Below are positions 52,713-61,264 of a stretch of 64,000 nucleotides of DNA, in pieces. The stretch spans positions 1 to 64,000 of the forward strand of contig NZ_JAKQZG010000010.1 in NCBI RefSeq assembly GCF_024359545.1. Reading direction: 5' to 3'. The notes beneath the pieces were generated by a model that was given only the letters and a program-made list of their open reading frames with translations, was not told where the DNA came from and did no database searches. The translations under genes were made by a program, and so were the position numbers. Source of the stretch: Jiella marina (lineage in GTDB: Bacteria; Pseudomonadota; Alphaproteobacteria; Rhizobiales; Rhizobiaceae). Position 1 is the first letter of the stretch. Each line of letters begins with the position of its first letter.

Positions 52713-53798
52713 TCAGATGGCGGCGGCGTGAAAGACGCGTTGCGGATTTTCGACCATCAGCGCCTCGATCGTGGCGTCATCGGCGCCAAAGCGATTCAGG
52801 CGCGGCACGAAATTGCGCAGCACGTGGTCGTAGCCGAGGCCGCCATAGCGGGTGAGCATCATCTTCAGGAAGACGTCCTGGGAGAGGAGAAGCCGGCCGA
52901 GATGGCCCGCCTCGATCAGCCGCATGATCGCGGCGGCATTGTCGTCGTCCGAGGGGCACTGGACCTTCTGGTCGTCATACCAGAAGTCCATGCCGATCAT
53001 GTCGTATTCCAGGAAGGCGCCGCGCCTGGCGAGCGCATCCTGGTAGGCGAAGTCGCCGTGGGACGGGTTCATGTGGCAGAGCACGGTCTGCGAAACGTCG
53101 CCGCCTTCCTCCTCGACGATGTCGAGCACCTTATGCGCGAGACGGAACCAGCCGGGCAGGTGCACCATCAGCGGCAGGCGCGTGCGCGCCTGGGCGCGAA
53201 CCGCGCCGCGCAGGCTCTTCTCCTCGTCCGGCGTGAAGTCCGACGAGACGCCGATCTCCCCGATCAGCCCGATCTTCGCATCCGTCCCGTCGACACCGAG
53301 CGTGGCATCGGCGACGATCTCGTCGGCAACACCGTCGATCGAAAGGCTGGCGAGTTCCGGCGGGTGGGAGGACTGGAGATAGTAGCCCGCCCCCATCACG
53401 ATCTGGAGGCCCGTCGCCTCGGCGATCCGGCGGAGCGCGCGCGGATTGCGCCCGATGCCCCGGCAGGTGGGATCGACGACGGTGCGCCCACCGAGCCCTG
53501 CGAAGCGCAAGAGTTCGGCGATCGCCAGGGGTTCGTCGTCCAGCGCGCAATTGTGGAGATTGACGAAGGGGTCCATTTTCAGCTCGCCGAGAATGCCGAT
53601 ATGGACCGGCTCGGTGGCGAGATGCAGCCGCTCTGGTTCTTCCGGCTTGTTCCACCAGCAGCGGCAGTCATTCAGGATATGCTCATGCATGAGGGTGACG
53701 CCCATCGCCTCGACCGGGATCGGGCCGTTCACGGTCATCACCTTGCCGGAGCCGACATGGGCCTCAGAGGTTTCGCGGGTGGTCGTGTCAGAGGTCAT
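52713..53798 (-). CDS. Phosphotriesterase-family metal hydrolase
   Basis: A 361-aa amidohydrolase-fold enzyme of the phosphotriesterase family. Metal ligands: HEH in VTLMHEHIL (residues 38 and 40), bridging Glu in IGEIGVSSDFTPDEE in place of the carbamylated Lys, His in LMVHLPGWF and LCHMNPSHGD, and the last Asp in LLLSQDVFLKMMLTRYGG. Many such family members are lactonases of sugar acids rather than phosphotriesterases. Position between a sugar permease and an amidotransferase-like gene supports a catabolic role. Starts at ATG 53798, 10 bases after the permease. Confidence 0.9.
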   Translation of the reverse strand: MTSDTTTRETSEAHVGSGKVMTVNGPIPVEAMGVTLMHEHILNDCRCWWNKPEEPERLHLATEPVHIGILGELKMDPFVNLHNCALDDEPLAIAELLRFAGLGGRTVVDPTCRGIGRNPRALRRIAEATGLQIVMGAGYYLQSSHPPELASLSIDGVADEIVADATLGVDGTDAKIGLIGEIGVSSDFTPDEEKSLRGAVRAQARTRLPLMVHLPGWFRLAHKVLDIVEEEGGDVSQTVLCHMNPSHGDFAYQDALARRGAFLEYDMIGMDFWYDDQKVQCPSDDDNAAAIMRLIEAGHLGRLLLSQDVFLKMMLTRYGGLGYDHVLRNFVPRLNRFGADDATIEALMVENPQRVFHAAAI

Positions 53799-53808
53799 TT
53801 CTCTTTCC

Positions 53809-54810
53809 TCAACTCTTCTTGCGTCCGATCCTCAGCCCGGAGGCGAAGATGCGGGTGTTGAGCCAGATCGCCGCGAGAATGATCGCGCCGGTGACGATCT
53901 GGGTGAAGAAGGGCGAGACATGCATCAGGATCAGGCCGTTGCCGATTGCGGCGATGGTGAGGGTGCCGAGGACGGTGCCGATGATCGTGCCGCGCCCGCC
54001 CATCAGGGACGTGCCACCGAGGACGACGGCAGCGATCACATCGAGCTCGAAGCCGACGGCCGCATTGGACGAGCCCGAGCCGAGGCGCGCGGCGATCAAC
54101 AGGCCCGCAAAGGCCGAAGCGACACCGGTGAGCCCGTAGACCGAAGCCGTGACCCAACGAGCTGGCATGCCGACCCGGCGCGCCGCCTCGCGATTGGCGC
54201 CGACGGCGATCACCTGCCGCCCATAGCGCATCCGGTCGAGCACCACATAGGCGACGATCGCGACCAGGATGCTGAGGATGGCCGGAATCGGCAGGCCGGC
54301 GATGGCACCGCGTCCGAGAAAGGTGAAGCCGTCCGCATCGCGGATCGGAACCGAATAGCCCTTGGTCAGGAGAAGCGCGACGCCCCGGAAGATCGAAAGG
54401 CCGGCGAGCGTGACGATGAAGGCGGGGATGTCCTGATGGGCGATGAACCAGCCCTGGGCGAGCCCGATCATGGCGCCCGCGGCAAGCATCATGGCAATCA
54501 CCAACGGCCACGGAATGCCTGCCGCGATCGCAATGGCCGCCAGCGCATTGACCAGCGCCACCTGCGAGCCGACCGACAGGTCGATCCCGGCCGTGGTGAT
54601 CACGAAGGTCATGGCGCTCGCCACGATCAGGATGGGAGCGGCCTGGCGCAGCAGATTGAGAATGTTGCCGCCGGTGAGAAACGTGTCCGTCATCGTGGCG
54701 AAGAACAGGACGCACACCAGGAAGAAGCCGGCGATCGACAGGACCTGGGCATGCTCGGCAAGGAAATCTTCGACAGCGGAGCCCTGGCCCCGTTCGGTAT
54801 AGAGCGTCAT
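53809..54810 (-). CDS. Sugar-type ABC transporter permease
   Basis: Membrane subunit of an RbsC/BPD_transp_2 importer, 333 aa, with about eight to ten helices. Family motifs are TTAGIDLSVGSQVALVNALAA, QDIPAFIVTLAGLSIFRG, VIAVGANREAARRVGMP, FELDVIAAVVLGGTSLMGGRGTIIGTVLGTLTI. Starts at ATG 54810. Ten-base spacing from the ATPase and from the hydrolase gene shows one operon. Confidence 0.93.
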   Translation of the reverse strand: MTLYTERGQGSAVEDFLAEHAQVLSIAGFFLVCVLFFATMTDTFLTGGNILNLLRQAAPILIVASAMTFVITTAGIDLSVGSQVALVNALAAIAIAAGIPWPLVIAMMLAAGAMIGLAQGWFIAHQDIPAFIVTLAGLSIFRGVALLLTKGYSVPIRDADGFTFLGRGAIAGLPIPAILSILVAIVAYVVLDRMRYGRQVIAVGANREAARRVGMPARWVTASVYGLTGVASAFAGLLIAARLGSGSSNAAVGFELDVIAAVVLGGTSLMGGRGTIIGTVLGTLTIAAIGNGLILMHVSPFFTQIVTGAIILAAIWLNTRIFASGLRIGRKKS

Positions 54811-54820
54811 GATGGGTCCC

Positions 54821-55636
54821 TCATCTCACGCTTTCGTCGCCGACGATCAGCCGGACGAGATCTTCCAGGCTCGTCTCCTGCACCTGGCGCTCGGCGACCT
54901 TGGTGCCCTCGTACATGACCGCGATCCGGTCGCAGACCCGGAAGAGGTCCTGCAGGCGGTGGGTGATCAGCACGACCGAGACGCCGGTCGCCTTGACCCG
55001 CTCGATCAGCGCAAGCACAGCCTCGACTTCCGCTACCGCCAGGGCAGAGGTCGGCTCGTCCATGATCAGCACCTGGGGCTGGAAGGATGCGGCGCGGGCG
55101 ATCGCAATGGCCTGGCGCTGGCCGCCGGAAAGCTGCGCGACCTTGGCGGAGAGGTTGGGGATGCGGATGTCGAGCGCTTCGAGCATGTCCTTGGCCTTTT
55201 CGGCCATGGCGCGCTTGTCGAGAAAGCCGTTCTTCGTGATCTCTCGGCCAAGAAACAGATTGCCGGCGACGTCGATCGTGTCGCAGAGGCTCAGATCCTG
55301 AAACACCATCTCGATATGGCGCGCGCGGGCATCGGACGGGCCGGTCAGCCTTACGGCCTCGCCATCGATCGTCAGCGTGCCGCCATCGGGAATGTAGGTG
55401 CCGGAGAGGATCTTCGTCAGCGTCGACTTGCCGGCGGCGTTGTCGCCAACGAGTCCGAGACACTCGCCCGGATAAAGGTCGAGATCGACACCGCGCAGCG
55501 CTTCCACCGAGCCGAAGGTCTTGACGATGCCGCGCATCGAGACGCGCGGGCGCCGCCGGGCTGGCGCATCGTCGATCCGGTCTGATGGGAGGCCGGCTGA
55601 ACCGGCCTCCGTCTTCGTTTCGCTTTCAGCGATCAC
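54821..55636 (-). CDS. Sugar-type ABC transporter ATP-binding protein
   Basis: Single-domain ATPase of 271 aa: Walker A GDNAAGKSTLTKILSGTY, signature AQLSGGQRQAIAIARAASF, Walker B VLIMDEPTSALAVAEVEAV, and switch VVLITHRLQDLFRVCDRIAVM. The GTG at 55636 overlaps the binding-protein stop as GTGA. It resembles the frcA protein at 26213 but is not identical. Confidence 0.92.
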   Translation of the reverse strand: MIAESETKTEAGSAGLPSDRIDDAPARRRPRVSMRGIVKTFGSVEALRGVDLDLYPGECLGLVGDNAAGKSTLTKILSGTYIPDGGTLTIDGEAVRLTGPSDARARHIEMVFQDLSLCDTIDVAGNLFLGREITKNGFLDKRAMAEKAKDMLEALDIRIPNLSAKVAQLSGGQRQAIAIARAASFQPQVLIMDEPTSALAVAEVEAVLALIERVKATGVSVVLITHRLQDLFRVCDRIAVMYEGTKVAERQVQETSLEDLVRLIVGDESVR

Positions 55637-56589
55637 TGGAAGGTCTCGCGATAGGGATCGACATTCTCCTTGGTCACGATCTCGACCGGCACCGAGATCG
55701 ATTCCTCGACCGTGCCGCCCTCGCGCAGCGTTTCGAGCGCCTCGATCGCGGCCGCGCCCATACCCGCCGGATCCTGCTGGACCACGGCAAGGACGAAGCC
55801 TTCGTCGATCGCATCGATGACCTGGGCAGTCAGGTCCCAGCCGAAGATCGTGATGTCATCCTGCTTGCCCTGGCTCTCCACCGCGGCGATGGCGCCGACC
55901 AGAGCCGGCTCACCGGTGGCGTAGATCGCCGACAGGTTCGGATTGGCGGTGATCAGATTCTCGGCCGCCGCCAGCGCTTCGTCCTGGATGTTGCGGCCGT
56001 CGACGACGCCCGCCATCTCGACACCCTCGGTGCCTTCGATGGAGCTTTCGAAGCCCTCCTGGCGGACATTCTGGATATAGGAGTTGAGCGCCCCGACGAT
56101 GCCGAGCGTCGCCGAACCGCCATTCTCCGAGACCCAGCTCTTGAAGTCTTCGCCGATCATGCCGCCGGCGGCCGCGTTGTCGACGCCGATCTGAGCTTTC
56201 TGGGGGCCGTCCGGCAGGATGGCGTCGACCGCGACCACCGGGATGCCGGCCTCGTCGGCGGCTTCCACAGCCGGCATGATGCCGTTGACGTCGATGGCGA
56301 TGACGATCAGCCCGTCGACGCCCTGCTGGATATAGGTCTCGATGGCGTCGTTCTGGCGGGCCGGGTCGTCGTTCGCGTTGAAGACGACGAGTTCGGCACC
56401 GGCCTCGTCGGCGGCCTTCTGGGCGCCTTCGATCATCTGGTTGAAGAACAGCGCCTGCTGGTTGATCTGGATCATCGCATAGGTCGGGGTGTCGCCCTCC
56501 TGCGCGAAAGCGGGAGCGAACATGGTCGAGGCGAGAAGGGCTCCCCCCGCAAGGGCGAGGACGCTTCGTCTCTTGAGGCTGTGCAGCAT
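55633..56589 (-). CDS. Sugar-type ABC transporter periplasmic binding protein
   Basis: Exported binding protein, 318 aa, Peripla_BP_4 type. Signal peptide MLHSLKRRSVLALAGGALLASTMFAPAFAQ, then IQINQQALFFNQMIEGAQKAA, VFNANDDPARQNDAIETYIQQGVDGLIVIAIDVNGIMPA and VDAILPDGPQKAQIGVDNAAAG. Ligand unknown. Starts at ATG 56589 with GGAAGGA upstream, directly after the LacI stop (56591) in the operon. Confidence 0.92.
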   Translation of the reverse strand: MLHSLKRRSVLALAGGALLASTMFAPAFAQEGDTPTYAMIQINQQALFFNQMIEGAQKAADEAGAELVVFNANDDPARQNDAIETYIQQGVDGLIVIAIDVNGIMPAVEAADEAGIPVVAVDAILPDGPQKAQIGVDNAAAGGMIGEDFKSWVSENGGSATLGIVGALNSYIQNVRQEGFESSIEGTEGVEMAGVVDGRNIQDEALAAAENLITANPNLSAIYATGEPALVGAIAAVESQGKQDDITIFGWDLTAQVIDAIDEGFVLAVVQQDPAGMGAAAIEALETLREGGTVEESISVPVEIVTKENVDPYRETFQ

Positions 56590-56590
56590 G

Positions 56591-57721
56591 TCAATTCCTT
56601 CCGCTGATGGCCGCCGCGCGTTCGCGCACGGTCTCCGTCGGCGGCTGGACGGAGGCGCGATGGACGATTTCGACGGGAAGCAGCTCGGGCGGCGGCGCCT
56701 CGGCGGGCCGCGCATCGAGCGATGCCAGAAGTTCGACGCCGCGCCGGCCGATCTCGCGCACCGGCTGGCGGATCGTGGTCAGCGGCGGGTCGATGAGGTG
56801 CAGCGGCCCGGTGTCGTCGAAGCCGATGAGCGAAAGTTCGGCCGGAACCCGGATCCCGGCGTCTCGGAAGACTTCGAGAAGGCCGAGTGCGATCTCGTCG
56901 GAGGCAGCGAAGAGCGCCGTGGCCGGCAGGCCGCGCTCGATGAACTCGGCGGCCGCCCTGCGGCCGAAGGCGCGGGTGTAATCCCCATGGCTGACGAAGG
57001 AGACCTGGCCGCCGCCATCGCAGATCTGCCGCGCAAAGCCGCCGAGGCGCCCGGAGGTGGAGATCATCGCCGCATCGCTACCGACGAAACCGACATGACG
57101 ATGCCCGCTGGCGAGAAAGGCTTCGGCCGCAAGACGCCCGGCCGCCTCGTTGTCGCAGTAGATCTTCGGAACGCCCACTCCGGGAACGTCCTCGTCGAGC
57201 ACGACCACCCGCTCGACGCGGTCGATCTCGGCGGCGAGCGCGCCGGTCTGGTCGATATGGTTGGTGACGAAGATCAGCCCGTCGACCTCGTTATGGCGCA
57301 ACTGGTCGAGATATTTGAGCTCGCGCCCCGGCCGGTTGAGACTGGAACGCAGTGCGACGCCGAGGCCGCGTGCGTCCGCCTCCTCTTCCACCGCTGCCGC
57401 AAGGGTCGCGAAGAAGGGATTGGCGATGTCGGGGATCACCAGTCCGATCGTGTCGGAGCGGCCGAGGCTGAGGCGCCTGGCATGGGGGTTCGGCCGGTAG
57501 CCGAGCTCTGCGATCGCCGCTTCGATCCGGGCAACCGTTGCATCGGGCAGCGTAAGTGACCGGTTGAGATGGCGCGAAACGGTGGCGACCGAGACACCCG
57601 CGGCCTTTGCCACGTCGCGGAGATTGGCGAGCCGCTTCGTGCCGGCGAGCTTGGTGGTCGAAGCGTCACCGGACATCTGCGGTGCGTTCGCGGCTCCCGT
57701 TGTCTTCGGTCCACCGATCAT
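56591..57721 (-). CDS. LacI-family transcriptional regulator
   Basis: A 376-aa repressor that heads the operon for the sugar-type ABC transporter. An N-terminal extension of about 30 residues precedes the helix-turn-helix NLRDVAKAAGVSVATVSRHLNRSLTLPDATVARIEAAIAELGYRPN, followed by the effector domain with GLVIPDIANPFFATLAAAVEEEADARG, LIFVTNHI, VVVLDEDVPGVGVPKIYCDN and IGFDDTGPLHLIDPPLTTIRQP. It is encoded one base ahead of the binding protein, an arrangement that gives autoregulation through the two operators at 57744-57770. Confidence 0.94.
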   Translation of the reverse strand: MIGGPKTTGAANAPQMSGDASTTKLAGTKRLANLRDVAKAAGVSVATVSRHLNRSLTLPDATVARIEAAIAELGYRPNPHARRLSLGRSDTIGLVIPDIANPFFATLAAAVEEEADARGLGVALRSSLNRPGRELKYLDQLRHNEVDGLIFVTNHIDQTGALAAEIDRVERVVVLDEDVPGVGVPKIYCDNEAAGRLAAEAFLASGHRHVGFVGSDAAMISTSGRLGGFARQICDGGGQVSFVSHGDYTRAFGRRAAAEFIERGLPATALFAASDEIALGLLEVFRDAGIRVPAELSLIGFDDTGPLHLIDPPLTTIRQPVREIGRRGVELLASLDARPAEAPPPELLPVEIVHRASVQPPTETVRERAAAISGRN

Positions 57722-58060
57722 GCGGCTCTCGACGGCTCCATTTGTAAAGCGGTTTAGTAAACCCGTTTACCAATGTGCCACACGTCAGATTTTGTGCAAG
57801 CCTATTTTTCTGGCAGCTCACGCTGATCTTGTATCGAGGTATGACTGCTCGAAGCATGGCGGGTCGAAACCCCGCGGCTCGATCTCGCTTCGTCTCGCGG
57901 CCGGCCCACGAAGTCGCAGGCTCCCCAGCCTTCTTTACGCGTGCTTCAAGCGCGAGAAGGAATCGCGCGGGTTCAGGCAAATCCGGATGCGAACGCAGTT
58001 GTTCGAGAGGCGGCGAGGCCCCCAACGCAAGGACCTTGTCTCTTCAAGACCGCGACTGCC
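57722..58060. other. 339-bp gap upstream of the LacI gene
   Basis: Holds the tandem operators near the LacI start. The remainder (57775-58060) shows only short, mutually overlapping frames on both strands, none with family resemblance; probably the leader region of the operon and the tail of the alcohol-dehydrogenase transcript. Confidence 0.5.
57744..57770. promoter_or_regulatory. Two abutting LacI-type operators
   Basis: GTAAAGCGGTTTAG (57744-57757) and GTAAACCCGTTTAC (57757-57770) overlap by one base. The second is a perfect inverted repeat GTAAAC/GTTTAC with a CC centre; the first differs by two positions from GTAAACCGGTTTAC. Both are of the size and symmetry of LacI/GalR operators and lie 23-49 bases ahead of the LacI start on the operon side, hence autoregulation. 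Confidence 0.7.
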
Positions 58061-59218
58061 TCACCAAGCCTCCTTGTAGATCGCCAGGGCGTCAGCCTCG
58101 CTTACCTCGCGCGGATTGTTGACGAGGAGGCGCGTCTGTTTCATCGCATCCGCCGCCATGCGGGGGAGCGCGTCTTCGGGAATGTCGACGTCGCGCAGGC
58201 GGGTGGGCATCGAAAGCCTGATGCGCAGTGCCTCGAGTTCGCCGATGAAGGCGTCGGCGCGGGCCTGGGTGCCGATCTCTCCGAGCTTCGGAAAGGCGTC
58301 CGCCGCGATCTCGGCATAGGTGCCGGCCGCTTCTGGCAGGTTGAAGCGCAGCACCGCCGGCAGGACGAGCGCGTTCGAAAGCCCGTGCGGAATGTGGAAG
58401 ATGCCCCCGACCGGATAGGCCAGCGCATGGACGGCGGCGACCGGCGAATTGGCGAAGGCCTGGCCGGCGAGCATCGAGCCGAGCAGCATCGCGCCGCGCG
58501 CCTCGCGGTTGGCGCCGTCATGGACCGCCGTCTCGATATGGGCGCCGAGAAGCCGCAATGCCTCGCGCGCAAGGGTGCGCGACAGTGGATTGTTGTTGGG
58601 GCTGGTCGACGCATAGGCCTCGATCGCATGCACCATGGCGTCGACGCCGGTCGCCGCGGTGATGGCGGGCGGCAGGCCGAGCGTCAGATCCGGATCAAGC
58701 ACCGCAATGTCCGGCATTATGACGGGGCTCGAAACGCCGCGCTTCTCGTTCTCGCCCATGGTGATGATCGAGACCGGCGTCACCTCGGACCCGGTGCCTG
58801 ACGTGGTCGGGATGAGAACCAGTGGCAGGCGCGGGCCCCTGGCGTTGCCGACGCCCCAGGCTCCGTCGAGATCCTCGCCCGATCCGAGGAGCAGCGCAGC
58901 GAGCTTCGCCACGTCGAGCGAGGATCCGCCGCCGAAACCGACAACGCCTGTGACGTCAGCCGACCGACCTGCTTCGATCGCGCCCATCAGCGTGGCATGC
59001 GAGGGATCGGCTTCCACCGTATCGAACACCGTGACGACTGTTCCTGCCGCCTCGAGTGCCGCTATGGCCGGATTGCAGAGCCCGAGCTTGCAGATGCCGG
59101 GATCGGTGACGAGAAGGACCCGCTCGCCGAGACGCGGGCCGGCGACCGTTGCGAGATCCGCCGACGCACCGGGCCGGAACACGATGGCGTGCGGCGTATG
59201 GAAGGCGAAAGGGTTCAT
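58061..59218 (-). CDS. Iron-type alcohol dehydrogenase
   Basis: A 385-aa group III iron-dependent alcohol dehydrogenase. NAD-binding glycines are in GFGGGSSLDVAKLAA, the LIPTTSGTGSEVTP motif follows, and the metal ligands lie in GVDAMVHAIEAY, and GSMLAGQAFANSPVAAVHALAYPVGG and FHIPHGLSNALVLP. Substrate alcohol or aldehyde unknown. Starts at ATG 59218; the longer frame reaching 60103 is a shadow of the permease gene. It ends the branched-chain-type ABC operon, 47 bases after the LivM-like permease. Confidence 0.92.
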   Translation of the reverse strand: MNPFAFHTPHAIVFRPGASADLATVAGPRLGERVLLVTDPGICKLGLCNPAIAALEAAGTVVTVFDTVEADPSHATLMGAIEAGRSADVTGVVGFGGGSSLDVAKLAALLLGSGEDLDGAWGVGNARGPRLPLVLIPTTSGTGSEVTPVSIITMGENEKRGVSSPVIMPDIAVLDPDLTLGLPPAITAATGVDAMVHAIEAYASTSPNNNPLSRTLAREALRLLGAHIETAVHDGANREARGAMLLGSMLAGQAFANSPVAAVHALAYPVGGIFHIPHGLSNALVLPAVLRFNLPEAAGTYAEIAADAFPKLGEIGTQARADAFIGELEALRIRLSMPTRLRDVDIPEDALPRMAADAMKQTRLLVNNPREVSEADALAIYKEAW

Positions 59219-59265
59219 GTCGGTCACGCTGGTCTCGTTCGAAATGATGCCGCGATTATCCCGGA

Positions 59266-60273
59266 TCAGGACCGGCCGCGCCAGCTTTTCCAGCGATAGC
59301 CGATCTCGCCGACGATCCCGCGCCGGAACAGGAGAACGCAGAAGACGAAGACCCCGCCCTGCACGATGGTGGAGATCGAGCCGATCTGCGCGAGTTCGTT
59401 CTGCAGGATGACGATGATCGACGCGCCGACAATGGGCCCGAGCATCGTGCCGATGCCGCCGAGAACGGCCATCAGGACGACTTCGCCGCTCATCTGCCAT
59501 TGCACGTCGGTCAGCGAGGCGAGTTGGAACACCATCACCTTGGTCGAGCCGGCCAGACCGGCAAGCGCCGCCGAAAGCACGAAGGCGAGCAGCTTGTAGC
59601 GGTCGGCGTCGTAGCCGAGCGAGATGGCACGGGGCTCGTTCTCGCGGATCGACTTCAGCACCTGGCCGAAGGGCGAGTGAACGGCGCGATAGACGATGAA
59701 GACGCCGATACAGAAGACCGCCAGCACCAGATAATAGACGCTCATATTGCTCGACATGTCGATCAGGCCGAAGAGCGGGCGCCGGGGAATTCCCTGCATG
59801 CCGTCCTCGCCGCCGGTGAATTCGAGCTGGATGCAGGCGAAATACACCATCTGCGAAAGCGCCAGCGTGATCATCGCGAAATAGATGCCCTGCCGGCGGA
59901 TCGCCAGAAGCCCCATGACGAGGCCGAGGAGAGCTGCAGTCGCAGTTCCGACGAGGATGCCGAGTTCGGCCGTCAGCCCGAGCGACTGCAGGCAATAGCC
60001 GGTGACGTAGGCCGAGAAGCCGAAGAAGGCGGCGTGGCCGAAGGAGAGAAGCCCGGCAAAGCCGAGCAGCAGGTTGAAGGCGGCGGCGAAGAGCGCGAAG
60101 CACAAGACCTTCGCGACCATCACCGGATAGACGAAATGGGGGATCACGAGCAGGAAAACGAGTCCGATCAGCGCCCAGAGCCTGAGGTCGGCAATCAGCG
60201 GCGTCCGAGACTGTGCTTCCGCGTTCCCCGCATCGGACAATTCGCCGGATCGTTTGACGGAGGTCTCGCTCAT
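59266..60273 (-). CDS. Branched-chain-amino-acid-type ABC permease, LivM-like
   Basis: A 335-aa permease with eight to ten helices and LivM landmarks FALFAAAFNLLLGFAGLLSFGHAAFFGFSAYVTGY, ITLALSQMVYFACIQLEFTGGEDGMQGIPRR and IRENEPRAISLGYDADRYKL. The conserved pairing with LivH-like permease (stop 60278) leaves a four-base gap. Together with the alcohol dehydrogenase, this could import an amino acid, urea-type or aromatic compound; HAAT transporters are not restricted to amino acids. Confidence 0.92.
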   Translation of the reverse strand: MSETSVKRSGELSDAGNAEAQSRTPLIADLRLWALIGLVFLLVIPHFVYPVMVAKVLCFALFAAAFNLLLGFAGLLSFGHAAFFGFSAYVTGYCLQSLGLTAELGILVGTATAALLGLVMGLLAIRRQGIYFAMITLALSQMVYFACIQLEFTGGEDGMQGIPRRPLFGLIDMSSNMSVYYLVLAVFCIGVFIVYRAVHSPFGQVLKSIRENEPRAISLGYDADRYKLLAFVLSAALAGLAGSTKVMVFQLASLTDVQWQMSGEVVLMAVLGGIGTMLGPIVGASIIVILQNELAQIGSISTIVQGGVFVFCVLLFRRGIVGEIGYRWKSWRGRS

Positions 60274-60277
60274 GGCG

Positions 60278-61162
60278 TCAGGCCGCCTTTCCGAACAGGC
60301 CGGCGGGGCGCACGATGAGCACCACGGCCATGACCACGAAGATGATGATGTTGGAGGCCTCCGGGTAGAAGACGCGCGTCAGGCCTTCGAACAGACCGAG
60401 CATGAAGCCGGAGGCGATGGCGCCCTTGATCGAGCCGAGACCGCCGATGACGACGATGGCGAAGACGACGATGATGATGTTCGACCCCATCAGCGGGTTC
60501 ACCGAGTAGATCGGCGCCGCGAGCACGCCGGCGAAGGCCGCGAGTCCGACGCCCAGCCCGTAGGTGAGGGTGACGAGCAGCGGAACATTGACGCCGAAGG
60601 CGCGCACCAGATCGGCGTTCTCCACGGCCGCGCGCATGGTCGCGCCGAGCCGCGTCTGTTCGATCAGGAACCAGGTCGCGCCGCAGACGATCACCGCGGC
60701 GACGATCACCCAGGCGCGGTAGGTCGGCAGGAACATGAAGCCGAGATTGAAGCCGCCCTGGAGCGAGGCGGGGATGGCATAGGTCTCGCCGGAAACGCCG
60801 TAGACCTGGCGGAAGATGCCTTCGAGCAGAAGCGCGAGGCCGAAGGTGAGGAGCAGGCCGTAGAGATGGTCGAGATCGGCGATCGGCCTGAGCAGAAAGC
60901 GCTCGATCACCATGCCGAAGGCGCCGACGATCAGCGGCGACAGGATGAGCGCCGGCCAGTAGCCGATGCCCACATAGTCGAGCAGCAGGAAGGCCACGAA
61001 GGCGCCGACCATGTAGAGCGCGCCATGGGCGAAATTGACGATGTTGAGAAGCCCGAAGATCAGGGCGAGCCCGAGGCTGAGCACCGCGTAGAACGCGCCG
61101 TTGATCAGGCCGATCAGCAACTGGCCCATGAAGACGGGCAGGGGAATGCCGAGAAAGTCCAT
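60278..61162 (-). CDS. Branched-chain-amino-acid-type ABC permease, LivH-like
   Basis: A 294-aa permease, with LIGLINGAFYAVLSLGLALIFGLLNIVNFAHGALYMVGAF, AENADLVRAFGVNVPLLV and LGSIKGAIASGFMLGLFEG. The glycine/asparagine-rich first helix NIVNFAHGA is the LivH hallmark. It is followed by the LivM-like gene. Starts at ATG 61162. Confidence 0.93.
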   Translation of the reverse strand: MDFLGIPLPVFMGQLLIGLINGAFYAVLSLGLALIFGLLNIVNFAHGALYMVGAFVAFLLLDYVGIGYWPALILSPLIVGAFGMVIERFLLRPIADLDHLYGLLLTFGLALLLEGIFRQVYGVSGETYAIPASLQGGFNLGFMFLPTYRAWVIVAAVIVCGATWFLIEQTRLGATMRAAVENADLVRAFGVNVPLLVTLTYGLGVGLAAFAGVLAAPIYSVNPLMGSNIIIVVFAIVVIGGLGSIKGAIASGFMLGLFEGLTRVFYPEASNIIIFVVMAVVLIVRPAGLFGKAA

Positions 61163-61264
61163 GCGTCAGGTCATGTCCTTCGAAAGGGGCGGCGGCGGGC
61201 GGATTATCGTGTCGCCTCGCCGCCGACCGGACCGGTCCGGTCCTTCGGGTTCTGGCCCGAAGGC

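Noticed and set aside
57775-58122. 115-aa plus-strand frame upstream of the LacI gene
   Set aside because: Overlaps a minus-strand frame and part of the dehydrogenase gene; composition looks random.
58061-60103. 680-aa alcohol dehydrogenase with a long N-terminal extension
   Set aside because: The extension is a frame shadow of the LivM-like permease; the dehydrogenase begins at 59218.
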